This document shows positions 35,468 to 43,969 of a DNA stretch of 64,000 bases, piece by piece (within the stretch, counting starts at the first letter, position 1; the number at the start of each line of letters is the position of its first letter). The DNA is from Pseudoalteromonas sp. P1-9. GTDB lineage: Bacteria; Pseudomonadota; Gammaproteobacteria; Enterobacterales; Alteromonadaceae. The DNA is taken from assembly GCF_001399975.1 (NCBI RefSeq), contig NZ_LKBD01000020.1, positions 1 through 64,000 of the forward strand. The letters are read 5' to 3'. The notes beneath the pieces were generated by a model that saw only the letters and a program-made list of their open reading frames with translations, did not search any database and was not told the origin of the DNA. A program made the position numbers and the translations under genes.

Positions 35468-36850
35468 TTATTGCTGGCCTAACATAAAGTCGCTTTTCGC
35501 TTGGTATTTATCATCGTTGCGGTCATATACTTTTGCGCCGTCGATAAATACTTGCTCTGCCTGTGCATAAACACTAAAAGGACTTTGATTCCAAATAACA
35601 ACATCCGCTTGCTTGCCCGCTTCTAGGCTACCCACTTTATCTTCAACACCCAGCGATTTCGCGGCATTTTGCGTGATCCAACGGATTGCATGCTCTTCTT
35701 TAATATCAAAACCATTTTCATTAGCGCGGTACATTACTTTTGCCGCTTCTTGGTTTAGACGCTGAATTGTTGTGTCTGAATCTGAGTGAACGATGGCACA
35801 TGAATTTTTAACCGCATCAACAATGGCAATGTTTTCTTGCACCATGTCGTAAGCTTCCATCTTAAAGCCCCACCAATCAGGCCAAAGTGCAGCACAGCTG
35901 CCGTTATCTGCTAGTAAGTCTGCGATTTTGTATGCTTCAATACCGTGGTGGAAAGTACCTGCGTGGTAACCGAACTCTTCCGATAGGTCAATCATCATCG
36001 CCATTTCTTCTGCTTTGTAGCAGTGGTTATGGATCATGATCTCGCCATCTAACACGCCACGTAGCGTATCTAGTTTAATATCACGCTCAGGTGCATCGAC
36101 GGTTAAGCCTAACTTATGCTCGCGATCGTATTTTTCCCACGCAAGTTTGTATTCTGTCGCTTCAGCCCATGCGCTGCGATAGCCAGCCATGTTACCCATA
36201 CGTGTTGCTGGTGACTCTTTGCGGCTACCATATACGCGTTTCGGGTTCTCACCACATGCCATTTTTAAACCATAAGGTGCATCTGGGAATTTCATTGCTT
36301 GCATGGTGTGCGCTGGCACGTTTTTAAGCGTTACGCCGCGACCGCCAAATAAATTAGCTGAGCCTGGTAAAATTTGCAGTGATGTAATACCACCAGCACG
36401 GGCAGTATTAAAACCAGGATCTTGTGGCCAGATTGAGTGTTCAACCCATACGTAAGCGGTATTCGGGCTAGTCATTTCATTGCCGTCTTGGTGCGATTCA
36501 ACCGACGGGCTTGGGTATGCACCTAAATGCGAGTGCACATCAATAATACCCGGAGTAACCCACTTGCCGTTAGCGTCAATTACGCGTGCACTTGCATGAC
36601 TTAAATTTTCGCCTACTTTTGAAATTTGGCCATTTAAGATCAATACATCTGCATTATCAAGACGTTCGCCAGTACCAGTTAATACGGTAGCATTCTTAAT
36701 CAGTAATTCTGTACTTTCATAAGGTTGATAAGTACTCGGGTATGGATTTTTGTTAATTGAAACGTGCTCACCTTGTGGTGCTTGTTTAATACAAGCTGCC
36801 AGCCCCAGTGACATAGCAACAACTAACGCAGAAGGGATAAATCTTTGCAT
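35468..36850 (-). CDS. Amidohydrolase, predicted lipoprotein
   Basis: A 460-aa metal-dependent hydrolase. The N-terminus is a lipoprotein signal with lipobox GLAAC (Cys20). Metal motifs are intact: VTPGIIDVHSH (HxH), MIHNHCYKAEEM, FHHGIEAYKIAD and VHSDSD. The end SLEAGKQADVVIW is typical. It probably cleaves cyclic amides or dipeptides in the periplasm. It precedes the metal-site-deficient paralogue by 8 bp, so both are made together. Confidence 0.92.
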   Translation of the reverse strand: MQRFIPSALVVAMSLGLAACIKQAPQGEHVSINKNPYPSTYQPYESTELLIKNATVLTGTGERLDNADVLILNGQISKVGENLSHASARVIDANGKWVTPGIIDVHSHLGAYPSPSVESHQDGNEMTSPNTAYVWVEHSIWPQDPGFNTARAGGITSLQILPGSANLFGGRGVTLKNVPAHTMQAMKFPDAPYGLKMACGENPKRVYGSRKESPATRMGNMAGYRSAWAEATEYKLAWEKYDREHKLGLTVDAPERDIKLDTLRGVLDGEIMIHNHCYKAEEMAMMIDLSEEFGYHAGTFHHGIEAYKIADLLADNGSCAALWPDWWGFKMEAYDMVQENIAIVDAVKNSCAIVHSDSDTTIQRLNQEAAKVMYRANENGFDIKEEHAIRWITQNAAKSLGVEDKVGSLEAGKQADVVIWNQSPFSVYAQAEQVFIDGAKVYDRNDDKYQAKSDFMLGQQ

Positions 36851-36956
36851 TATTGTTATTCTCCGAAAAAATACTGCTCAAATGTAGCGAATAAAAGCCG
36901 CAATTGCACATTTTTACGGTAAACACCCGCTTATTTGCTATAAACAAATGTAAACG

Positions 36957-37556
36957 CTACAAATGTAATCGGTAAAAATAGTCGCCCTTGTCATTTATCA
37001 CGCTAATTTTTAACAAACTAGCGTAGGCTAAATCAATAGATTGGTGAAACTGCCCATCGGGTTGCTGAACGCCGAGCACTAACTGTAGAATTTCGCGCAT
37101 AACACCTGCGTGACTTACCAGTAATAGATTCTTTGCTTGATACTGCTGACAGACAAATTTAAACGCTGTGATTACACGTTGATTAAACGCCACCATGGTC
37201 TCGCCATTAGGAGGTGATACTGAATATGGGGATTTAAAAAATGCCATAATTTGGCTGTTATGGTGCTCAAATAATTCGCTAAATAGTTTGCCATCCCAAT
37301 CGCCAAAGTCCATTTCAGCAAAATCACTCATCGTTTCAAAACTGAGATTTTTGTCATCGGCGTAGGTTTTAGCAAAGTGACAACAACGTTTAAGTGGCGA
37401 ACTTACAACGGCATCGATAGTTAGCCCATCGCTTGCCTGCTGCATTTGTGAAAGTCCTTGTTCGGTGATCGCAAAATCCGTCAAACCACGTAAACATTTA
37501 TCACCCTCAGGTAATCCATGACGTAGTAAGTAAATATTAGTCGTGTTTGAGCTCAT
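36957..37556 (-). CDS. cobC: Histidine phosphatase, probable alpha-ribazole phosphatase
   Basis: A 199-aa histidine phosphatase with the catalytic YLLRHG, SSPLKRC, and HAGVMRE motifs. Its 5' end overlaps cobU by 20 bases, which supports the role of alpha-ribazole-5'-phosphate phosphatase in cobalamin nucleotide-loop assembly. ATG 37556 is preferred; an upstream in-frame start lies inside cobU and would add a basic 17-residue leader. Confidence 0.85.
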   Translation of the reverse strand: MSSNTTNIYLLRHGLPEGDKCLRGLTDFAITEQGLSQMQQASDGLTIDAVVSSPLKRCCHFAKTYADDKNLSFETMSDFAEMDFGDWDGKLFSELFEHHNSQIMAFFKSPYSVSPPNGETMVAFNQRVITAFKFVCQQYQAKNLLLVSHAGVMREILQLVLGVQQPDGQFHQSIDLAYASLLKISVINDKGDYFYRLHL

Positions 37557-38061
37557 GAGGGATCCCTGCAATGGTAAACGTAACCGTGCTTGCAATACGC
37601 GCAACATCTTGGTTTAACCAACCTTGCTCATCGGCAAATTGGCGCGCTAATGCATTATCGGGGGTTATCGAAAACCCCACTTCATTACTTACCATAATCA
37701 CAGCATGCTTAGTTCGCGCTAACCAATCAAGAAAGCGCTGCTTTTCTTCTTGCCAATCAATTTGTTGATAATACAAACAGTTATTTAGCCAAACCGTTAA
37801 GCAATCGATAAGTATAATGCAGGTTTCTTCAATTGCATTCAATGAATCAACTAGTTTTGGCCCACTTTCAATGGTTTGCCACTGCTTAGGGCGCGTGTGT
37901 TTGTGGCGCTCGATACGGCTTTTCATTTCATCGTCAAATGCTTCAGCAGTTGCGATATAAACAACCGGAAGTCCTAACTGAGTTGCGTATTCTTGCGCTG
38001 TTTTTTCGGCATAACGGGATTTACCAGAACGCACACCACCAATTACTAAATTTTTCTTCAT
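37537..38061 (-). CDS. cobU: Adenosylcobinamide kinase/guanylyltransferase
   Basis: A 174-aa bifunctional enzyme that phosphorylates adenosylcobinamide and adds GMP. It shows the P-loop GGVRSGKSRYAE, the GMP-accepting His region ERHKHTRP, the Asp of LIDCLTVWLNN and the VSNEVGFSI segment. ATG 38061 fits the family; a TTG three codons earlier is possible. It is divergent from cobT with only 69 bp between the starts. Confidence 0.96.
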   Translation of the reverse strand: MKKNLVIGGVRSGKSRYAEKTAQEYATQLGLPVVYIATAEAFDDEMKSRIERHKHTRPKQWQTIESGPKLVDSLNAIEETCIILIDCLTVWLNNCLYYQQIDWQEEKQRFLDWLARTKHAVIMVSNEVGFSITPDNALARQFADEQGWLNQDVARIASTVTFTIAGIPHELKHD

Positions 38062-38130
38062 TAAAAGCAAAAGCCCTTGTTACTGCTGGGTTTGTCACGC
38101 ACAATAACTAAAAAATATTTGGAAATCCAG

Positions 38131-39144
38131 ATGTCTACCAGCAACAATATTGCCGACACAATTCAAAACACCATTAACGGTAAGATTAAACCGTTAGGCT
38201 CACTAGGTAAAATAGAACAACTTGCAGCGCAAATTGCTACGATACAACTTACCCAAAGTAGTGCAAATTCATTATCTCTTCTAAACCCCACTTTACTTGT
38301 ATTTGCTGGCGACCATGGTATAGCTAAACACAATATCAGCATTGCCCCAAGTGACGTTACTACACTGATGGTGAGTTGCTTTTTAAACGGACAAGCAGCA
38401 ATCAATAGCTTTATAAAGTCTACAAATTGGCAATTAAAGGTTGTGGATTGCGGTATTCAGACCCAATTACCAACGCATAATAGTTTAATAAGTGCTCGCT
38501 TAGGTAATATTTGTGGTGATATTAGCGTAGAGCCTGCTTTAACGGAAACACAGTTAGATAAAGCACGCTTGCATAGTGAAAAGCTGCTACAACAGCTAGA
38601 CACTAACCTTATAGGCTTTGGCGAAATGGGGATCGGTAATACCAGCCCAGCAAGTGCTATATTTGCAAAACTATTTAAGCTACCAGTAGAGAATGTGGTT
38701 GGGCATGGCACTGGCATTGACCAGCAACAACTTAACAACAAACGTTCACTTATAATTAAGGCGGTTAACCGTGTAGACAGCGACCAACCGCTCGAAATTT
38801 TGCGCCAGCTAGGTAGTTTTGAAATTGCTACCATGGCCTTTACTATGCTGGAAGCCTCTAAACACAACAAATTGATATTGGTTGACGGATTTATTGTAAC
38901 GAGCGCAGCGGCCGTTGCCCTAGCAATCAACCCAAGTATTAAAACTAATTTAGTATTTGCCCATAAATCAAACGAGTCCGCTCATGGCCTAGTTTTAGAA
39001 ATATTAGCGGTAGAGCCATTGCTTGATCTTTCTTTAAGACTGGGTGAAGGCACTGGCGCTGCACTTTGCCTAGGGTTAATTGAAGCCGCAGTTAACTTTT
39101 ATAATGAGATGGCCAGTTTTGAAGATTTGGGAATTTCCTTGTAA
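38131..39144 (+). CDS. cobT: Nicotinate-nucleotide:dimethylbenzimidazole phosphoribosyltransferase
   Basis: A 337-aa CobT, which activates the lower ligand of cobalamin. Motifs include KPLGSLGKIEQLA, FAGDHGIA, GEMGIGNTSPASA and the C-terminal LRLGEGTGAALCLG with the catalytic Glu. The start with GGAAAT upstream at 38131 matches the family. Its stop overlaps the cobS start (TAATG). Confidence 0.97.
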   Translation: MSTSNNIADTIQNTINGKIKPLGSLGKIEQLAAQIATIQLTQSSANSLSLLNPTLLVFAGDHGIAKHNISIAPSDVTTLMVSCFLNGQAAINSFIKSTNWQLKVVDCGIQTQLPTHNSLISARLGNICGDISVEPALTETQLDKARLHSEKLLQQLDTNLIGFGEMGIGNTSPASAIFAKLFKLPVENVVGHGTGIDQQQLNNKRSLIIKAVNRVDSDQPLEILRQLGSFEIATMAFTMLEASKHNKLILVDGFIVTSAAAVALAINPSIKTNLVFAHKSNESAHGLVLEILAVEPLLDLSLRLGEGTGAALCLGLIEAAVNFYNEMASFEDLGISL

Positions 39145-39911
39145 TGAAGTTACAGCATGAAATCGCGTTATTTAAACTAGCGCTCAGCTTTTTAACGCGT
39201 ATTCCCATTCATATAGAAGACTACAGTGATGACAAACTCAACAAGGCGTCTGGTTATTTTCCACTAGTTGGCGTATTCATTGGGGGTTTACTCGGGCTAT
39301 GTGTTTACCTTTTGCAATCAGTGTTGCCAATTAGCGTATCGGTTGTGCTGGTAATAATAATTGGTTTATTACTTACGGGCGGATTTCATGAAGATGGCCT
39401 AGCAGATGTTGCCGATGGCTTTGGCGGTGCATTCGAAACCCATAAAAAGTTAGAGATAATGAAAGACTCGCGCCTTGGTACCTATGGTACACTTGCTCTG
39501 ATTTCACTGTTTGCAATCAAGTATCAAACCCTCGTTGCAACAAGTCATATTGTCATGGCATTAATCGCGGCACATGGTATAAGCCGTACATTTGCCACCA
39601 GTATTATAGGCACATGCCCCTATGTCACAGAAGACACCACGAGCAAAGTAAAACCAATTGCCAAACACTTGCCAAGCAGCGCTCGGAACCGTTTATGGCT
39701 TACCTTTTGTGTACTATGTGCTGTATTATTTTTGTATGGCATGAGTTTACTACAGCTAGTAGCACTCATTGTGACCTGTTTCGCGGTTCGCAGCGTACTT
39801 ATCGCTTGGTTTAAAAAACACATTAATGGCTATACCGGAGATTGTTTGGGCGCGGCTCAGCAAATCTTCGAAGTGTTGATATATTGCCTAGTATTATTAT
39901 TTTTGGAATAA
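39144..39911 (+). CDS. cobS: Adenosylcobinamide-GDP ribazoletransferase (cobalamin synthase)
   Basis: A 255-aa inner-membrane enzyme joining adenosylcobinamide-GDP and alpha-ribazole. It has the conserved LTRIPI start, the acidic GGFHEDGLADVADGFGG motif, KDSRLGTYG and the C-terminal GYTGDCLGAAQQ. Several membrane helices. One-base overlap with cobT. Confidence 0.97.
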   Translation: MKLQHEIALFKLALSFLTRIPIHIEDYSDDKLNKASGYFPLVGVFIGGLLGLCVYLLQSVLPISVSVVLVIIIGLLLTGGFHEDGLADVADGFGGAFETHKKLEIMKDSRLGTYGTLALISLFAIKYQTLVATSHIVMALIAAHGISRTFATSIIGTCPYVTEDTTSKVKPIAKHLPSSARNRLWLTFCVLCAVLFLYGMSLLQLVALIVTCFAVRSVLIAWFKKHINGYTGDCLGAAQQIFEVLIYCLVLLFLE

Positions 39912-39913
39912 CA

Positions 39914-40510
39914 ATGTCAGATAAATTTGAACAACATCAAAAACGTCAAGAAAAAATCAAAAAAGCGGTCGATGAAAAAGTTGCCAAAGCAACCATAGAG
40001 AAAGGGCTATTTCTCGTTATCACGGGTAATGGTAAAGGAAAGTCGACCAGTGCATTTGGCACGGTTGCACGAGCAGTAGGTCATGGGCAAAAGGCCGCCG
40101 TAGCACAATTTGTTAAAGGTGGTTGGGAATGCGGTGAGCGCAATTTACTTGAAAATGCCGGCGCCACCTTTTTTGTTATGTCGACAGGCTTCACTTGGGA
40201 AACGCAAAACCGAGAATCAGACACGCAAGCTGCGCAAGCTGTGTGGCAAGACATCAAACAGTGTTTATCAGATGACACCATAGATTTGGTCGTACTTGAT
40301 GAAATCACCTATATGATTAATTACGACTATATTGACCTTGATGATGTGTTAATGGCGATTGCTAACCGCCCAAAAGAGCAATCCGTTATTGTGACCGGTC
40401 GCGCTGCACACCGCAAACTAGAAGAGCTCGCTGATACTGTCTCTGAAGTACGTAATGTCAAACATGCCTTTGACAACGGCGTTAAAGCGCGTAAAGGCAT
40501 CGATTGGTAA
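39914..40510 (+). CDS. cobO: Corrinoid adenosyltransferase
   Basis: A 198-aa CobO/BtuR-type enzyme that adds the adenosyl group to corrinoids. The P-loop is TGNGKGKSTSAFG; KGGWECGERNLL and DEITYMINYDYID are family motifs. ATG 39914 lies two bases after the cobS stop; an earlier in-frame start falls inside cobS. Together with cobTS, cobU and cobC this gives late-step synthesis or salvage of cobalamin; no corrin-ring genes are present. Confidence 0.96.
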   Translation: MSDKFEQHQKRQEKIKKAVDEKVAKATIEKGLFLVITGNGKGKSTSAFGTVARAVGHGQKAAVAQFVKGGWECGERNLLENAGATFFVMSTGFTWETQNRESDTQAAQAVWQDIKQCLSDDTIDLVVLDEITYMINYDYIDLDDVLMAIANRPKEQSVIVTGRAAHRKLEELADTVSEVRNVKHAFDNGVKARKGIDW

Positions 40511-40585
40511 ACTCACACAAAGCGAAGTGTAATTACTTCAGCAATGAAAAATAATTTCATCTATTTGTTGCAAATGTCACATATT

Positions 40586-40610
40586 AACGCCATGAAAAGT
40601 GGCGTTTTTT
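40586..40610 (+). terminator. Intrinsic terminator of cobTSO
   Basis: AACGCCA pairs with TGGCGTT around TGAAAAG, followed by T residues, about 75 bp past cobO. Confidence 0.75.
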
Positions 40611-40756
40611 ATGCGCTAGTGACACATTTGAAATACTCTTTTACACCCTGTCACGTTAGGTTAACAGCATTTTTTCGAGTTTCAGCGACTATATAAGTAC
40701 GTTCAATTGAAAACGTGAACACTTACTTTAATTAATGTTGTAATGAGGAATTTAAC

Positions 40757-41107
40757 ATGAAAGTTTTAGCAGCAGCACTTATTAGCACCACCCTTTTCGC
40801 TTCAGTAAACGCATCTGCAGATACACAATTTGTCGCGGCAGATAATTCGCCAGGTACTGAGCTTTGTATTGCTTTTGCATCAAACAAACCATTAGAAATG
40901 AAAAAAGCGATTAAGGAAAATCGTGTAAGAAAATTTCAGATTGATGACAAACTAACCTGTAATGATATGTCATTAACAAAATTCGCCAGCGTGTATGGGC
41001 TAAATCGCACTGGCAACTATATGAATTTAGATGTTAAAACATCAACCAGTATTCAAGACTTAGCAATGACGAAAAAACAAATCATCTATGTTTCAGGCAG
41101 CAAGTAA
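40757..41107 (+). CDS. Small exported protein, DUF3718-like
   Basis: A 116-aa protein with a clear Sec signal peptide (about 1-21, ending SASA) and a mature part with two Cys residues (ELCIAFAS and KLTCNDMS) that could form a disulfide. The FVAADNSPGTELCIA start matches the DUF3718 family of marine gammaproteobacteria. Function unknown. GAGGA precedes the ATG; the gene stands alone. Confidence 0.78.
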   Translation: MKVLAAALISTTLFASVNASADTQFVAADNSPGTELCIAFASNKPLEMKKAIKENRVRKFQIDDKLTCNDMSLTKFASVYGLNRTGNYMNLDVKTSTSIQDLAMTKKQIIYVSGSK

Positions 41108-41148
41108 CCTTAACATGGTGTTTGGATAATGAAGGAAATAGAACAAGA

Positions 41149-41173
41149 AAACGGAGGCTCAGCCTCCGTTTTT
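41149..41173. terminator. Bidirectional intrinsic terminator
   Basis: AACGGAGGC pairs with GCCTCCGTT around TCA, flanked by A and T runs, between the convergent DUF3718-like and DUF445 genes. Confidence 0.85.
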
Positions 41174-41202
41174 ACGTAATGCTCTTTAAGGGATAGCCGA
41201 CT

Positions 41203-41907
41203 TTAAATAAAATGAGAAAGTAAGCCAAATAAACCACCGAATACCCCACCCCAAACAACCAACCAGCCTAGGTGCTCTTTAATAAGGTTTTGAATAAGTT
41301 CTTTTACAAGTTCAGGCGTTAACTCGGTTAAACGCGCCTCAATGATCGCTTCAATTTTTGATTGGAGCTTTTCTGCACTGGTGTTAGAGGTTAGCTGTGC
41401 TTGCACAGTTTTATGGAATACTTCAGAGCTACTGATCTCAATAAGCGATGACTGCATTTTTTCAATAAATGGCTGTTTCATTGGTTCAAGTACTGCTGTA
41501 CCACCAAACATGCCAAGCATCGCGCCAAATTGCGAGTTTTCAACCACATCTACCAACGAGTCAAACGCTGGGTTTAAATCGGTATTTTCAATGATCGGCG
41601 TGAAATCAATGCCATTCTCGCTATTATCCAGCTCTGCTGACATTAGCTTATTAATATTTTCTTGAGTAAAGAACTGCGACATAAATAAGCGCTTAATGGC
41701 TAATTTAATCTGTTCAAACTGATTTGGAATAACACCCGAACCGTAAAGACCGGGTACTTTTTCAAATAACATGTGCACAGCAAGCCAGTTTGTTAGCGCA
41801 CCTGATAACGCAAATAAACCAATGCTAAGTAACCACGGTAAAGACAATATAAAACCCGTCACTGTTAACACCACAGCGACAAGATTGGTGATAGCGTGCT
41901 TGTTCAA
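41203..41907 (-). CDS. DUF445-family membrane protein
   Basis: A 234-aa protein with two hydrophobic N-terminal segments (about 7-42), the family motif GALTNWLAVHMLFE, a long amphipathic helical middle and a C-terminal hydrophobic segment (WLVVWGGVFGGLFGLLSHF). The family (YheB/YjiN-like) is common but uncharacterised. Monocistronic. Confidence 0.85.
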   Translation of the reverse strand: MNKHAITNLVAVVLTVTGFILSLPWLLSIGLFALSGALTNWLAVHMLFEKVPGLYGSGVIPNQFEQIKLAIKRLFMSQFFTQENINKLMSAELDNSENGIDFTPIIENTDLNPAFDSLVDVVENSQFGAMLGMFGGTAVLEPMKQPFIEKMQSSLIEISSSEVFHKTVQAQLTSNTSAEKLQSKIEAIIEARLTELTPELVKELIQNLIKEHLGWLVVWGGVFGGLFGLLSHFI

Positions 41908-42118
41908 CTAACCCTCCAAATTCCAGCTAAACCCAAATCGCCGCTATTTTAAAGTTTGGGTTTGGCTAGAAGCAAGGGCAAAAAGCCGAATTTCTTCTTA
42001 TTTTATGTGCTTTTTTGTAAACGGTGCTCAAAAATAACGAGCCTTGACTATAGTTAGTTTGTTGCTCAACTGTGTACTTGCGCCACTAGCAAACTAAATC
42101 GCTGCGAAGGACTTAATT

Positions 42119-42994
42119 ATGTGGAATGCCCTAATCACCGAACTGTCAAAAACTCTACATTGTAACCTCGCTATATCGAACAAAATTCAACTGTCGAACT
42201 CTGGAGATGATTTGCTTTATAAACTTTCGGATGATAAGCAGAGTTTTTTTGTTAAAGTCGCAAGTAAAGACAAACTCGATAACTTTGAACAAGAACGCAT
42301 TGGTTTAAACACCCTTACCAAAGAAAGCACTTTTTACGTTGCCGATTCGCTGCTTATCGGTCAAAGTAATGAGTTTGCCTACCATGTAATTGAATGGCTT
42401 GATTTAGATGACGGCAACGAAACTGATTGGTATCACTTTGGTGTGACATTAGCTGAACTTCATAAAAAACATCAACAACAAATGTTTGGCTTTGATTTAG
42501 ATAACTACATTGGTTTAACAGCGCAGCCCAATGAGTGGCATAAAAAATGGGATACCTTTTTTGCCGAACAGCGAATTGGTTTTCAACTGCAACTGCTGGC
42601 GGAAAAACACGTTCATTTGGTGGATATTGACCGCTTTGTCGATTTAATAAAGCAAATACTACATACCCATCATTGTCAGCCATCATTACTGCATGGTGAT
42701 TTATGGCGAGGCAATGTAGGCTTTTGCCAACACAAACCGAGCGTGTTTGACCCAGCATGCTACTATGGCGACCGCGAAGCCGATATTGCCATGACCGAGC
42801 TGTTTGGCAAATTTCACTATGATTTTTATGTTGGCTATCAAGATACCTATCCACTGCCCAAAACTTACCAAGAACGAAAGCATATTTATAACTTGTACCA
42901 CGTGCTTAATCATGGAAATATTTTTGGTAATCAATATATTGAAGATGCGCATATGCAAGTTGTTAAAATCCAGCAACGATATGGTCTAGACTAG
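42119..42994 (+). CDS. Fructosamine kinase-family protein
   Basis: A 291-aa protein of the FN3K/YniA family with a kinase-like fold. The catalytic loop is LLHGDLWRGNVGF and the metal-binding segment is DPACYYGDREADIAMTELFG. Members phosphorylate glycated amines or related sugars and initiate deglycation of proteins. Monocistronic, followed by a small CPXCG protein gene. Confidence 0.93.
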   Translation: MWNALITELSKTLHCNLAISNKIQLSNSGDDLLYKLSDDKQSFFVKVASKDKLDNFEQERIGLNTLTKESTFYVADSLLIGQSNEFAYHVIEWLDLDDGNETDWYHFGVTLAELHKKHQQQMFGFDLDNYIGLTAQPNEWHKKWDTFFAEQRIGFQLQLLAEKHVHLVDIDRFVDLIKQILHTHHCQPSLLHGDLWRGNVGFCQHKPSVFDPACYYGDREADIAMTELFGKFHYDFYVGYQDTYPLPKTYQERKHIYNLYHVLNHGNIFGNQYIEDAHMQVVKIQQRYGLD

Positions 42995-43054
42995 CGGGTA
43001 AAATTAAGGTTTTCGACTACACTTTAACAAGTGTCTTTATTGTTGGAAACTGCT

Positions 43055-43258
43055 ATGAGAGACCATAAATTTCAACGGATCACTTGCCCGCATTGTGGCA
43101 ATCATGTCGATGTAGAACTTGATACAACACTCGGCGACCAAGAATACTACGAAGACTGTGCAGCCTGTTGCAATCCTATCCATTTAAATATGCACATAGA
43201 TAGGATTTACAACAAAGTGGAACTCAGTGTCGACAGTGATGACGAACAGGTTTTTTAA
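43055..43258 (+). CDS. CPXCG-motif cysteine-rich small protein
   Basis: A 67-aa acidic protein with CPHCG near its start and CAACC near residue 40, probably one zinc site. It matches the Cys_rich_CPXG family, whose function is unknown. The start at 43055 is preferred because the motif normally follows about ten residues after Met. Convergent with ribC. Confidence 0.85.
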   Translation: MRDHKFQRITCPHCGNHVDVELDTTLGDQEYYEDCAACCNPIHLNMHIDRIYNKVELSVDSDDEQVF

Positions 43259-43273
43259 ACCTTTCGGCAGCAA

Positions 43274-43903
43274 TTAGAGACCTTTCGCTTTCATATAACG
43301 TTCGATGGTTTCAACGATAGTATAGGTTTGTTGGTCCACCTCGATATTAAATTCGCTACCAATGTGTGCAAGGCCCAAATTGGTTACTTCTAGCGTTTCT
43401 GGAATTAGGTGTAGGTAAAATCCGTTGTGAGTGACCTCGCCAACCGTTAAGCTGCAGCCGTTTACACTGATAAAGCCTTTGTAGTTAATGTATTTGAGCC
43501 ATTTTTCCGGTAACGACAGAAACATTGCGCAGTTATCTTGCTCACGTTCAATACGCGTAAGCTTTGCAACGGTATGGATATGCCCAGAGACGATATGTCC
43601 GCCCAACTCAGTACCAAAGGTAACCGAACGTTCAAAGTTTACTTTTTCACCTTGTTTTAATTTACCTAAGTTGGTGAGCTTCAAGGATTCGTCGATCACA
43701 TCAAAATGCACTTGGCCAACTACGTCTTTATGTCCGAGTTCGTATTCCACCACAGTAAGGCAACAACCATTGATTGAAATACTCGCACCAATGTCCAAAT
43801 GATTTAAATATGCGTTGGGAGTAGACAAAACTAGGCGCATAATTTCACCACTTTTGGAAACAGATACCACCGACGCCTTTGTTTGTACAATACCAGTAAA
43901 CAT
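43274..43903 (-). CDS. ribC: Riboflavin synthase subunit alpha
   Basis: A 209-aa enzyme that dismutates two lumazines to riboflavin. Two lumazine-binding repeats are visible: MFTGIVQ...SISINGCCLTV and GHIVSGHIH...ISVNGCSLTV. It stands apart from the other riboflavin genes and is divergent from norM, as in E. coli (ribC beside mdtK). Named ribE in some systems. No FMN riboswitch is seen in the short 66-bp gap. Confidence 0.97.
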   Translation of the reverse strand: MFTGIVQTKASVVSVSKSGEIMRLVLSTPNAYLNHLDIGASISINGCCLTVVEYELGHKDVVGQVHFDVIDESLKLTNLGKLKQGEKVNFERSVTFGTELGGHIVSGHIHTVAKLTRIEREQDNCAMFLSLPEKWLKYINYKGFISVNGCSLTVGEVTHNGFYLHLIPETLEVTNLGLAHIGSEFNIEVDQQTYTIVETIERYMKAKGL

Positions 43904-43969
43904 TTAATTCCTATCTATCTCTACATTCAGTAAACTATGATTTTCCTTATTTTGCTAGAATGCGCAAGT

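Noticed and set aside
34507..35487. 326-codon frame on the + strand inside the amidohydrolase gene
   Set aside because: A shadow of the opposite strand: Ser/Thr/Ala-rich, no ribosome binding site and no family resemblance.
42354..42854. 166-codon frame on the - strand inside the fructosamine kinase gene
   Set aside because: Antisense to the conserved kinase catalytic loop, with no features of its own.
43904..43969. FMN riboswitch before ribC
   Set aside because: The 66-bp gap is too short and lacks the conserved RFN core.
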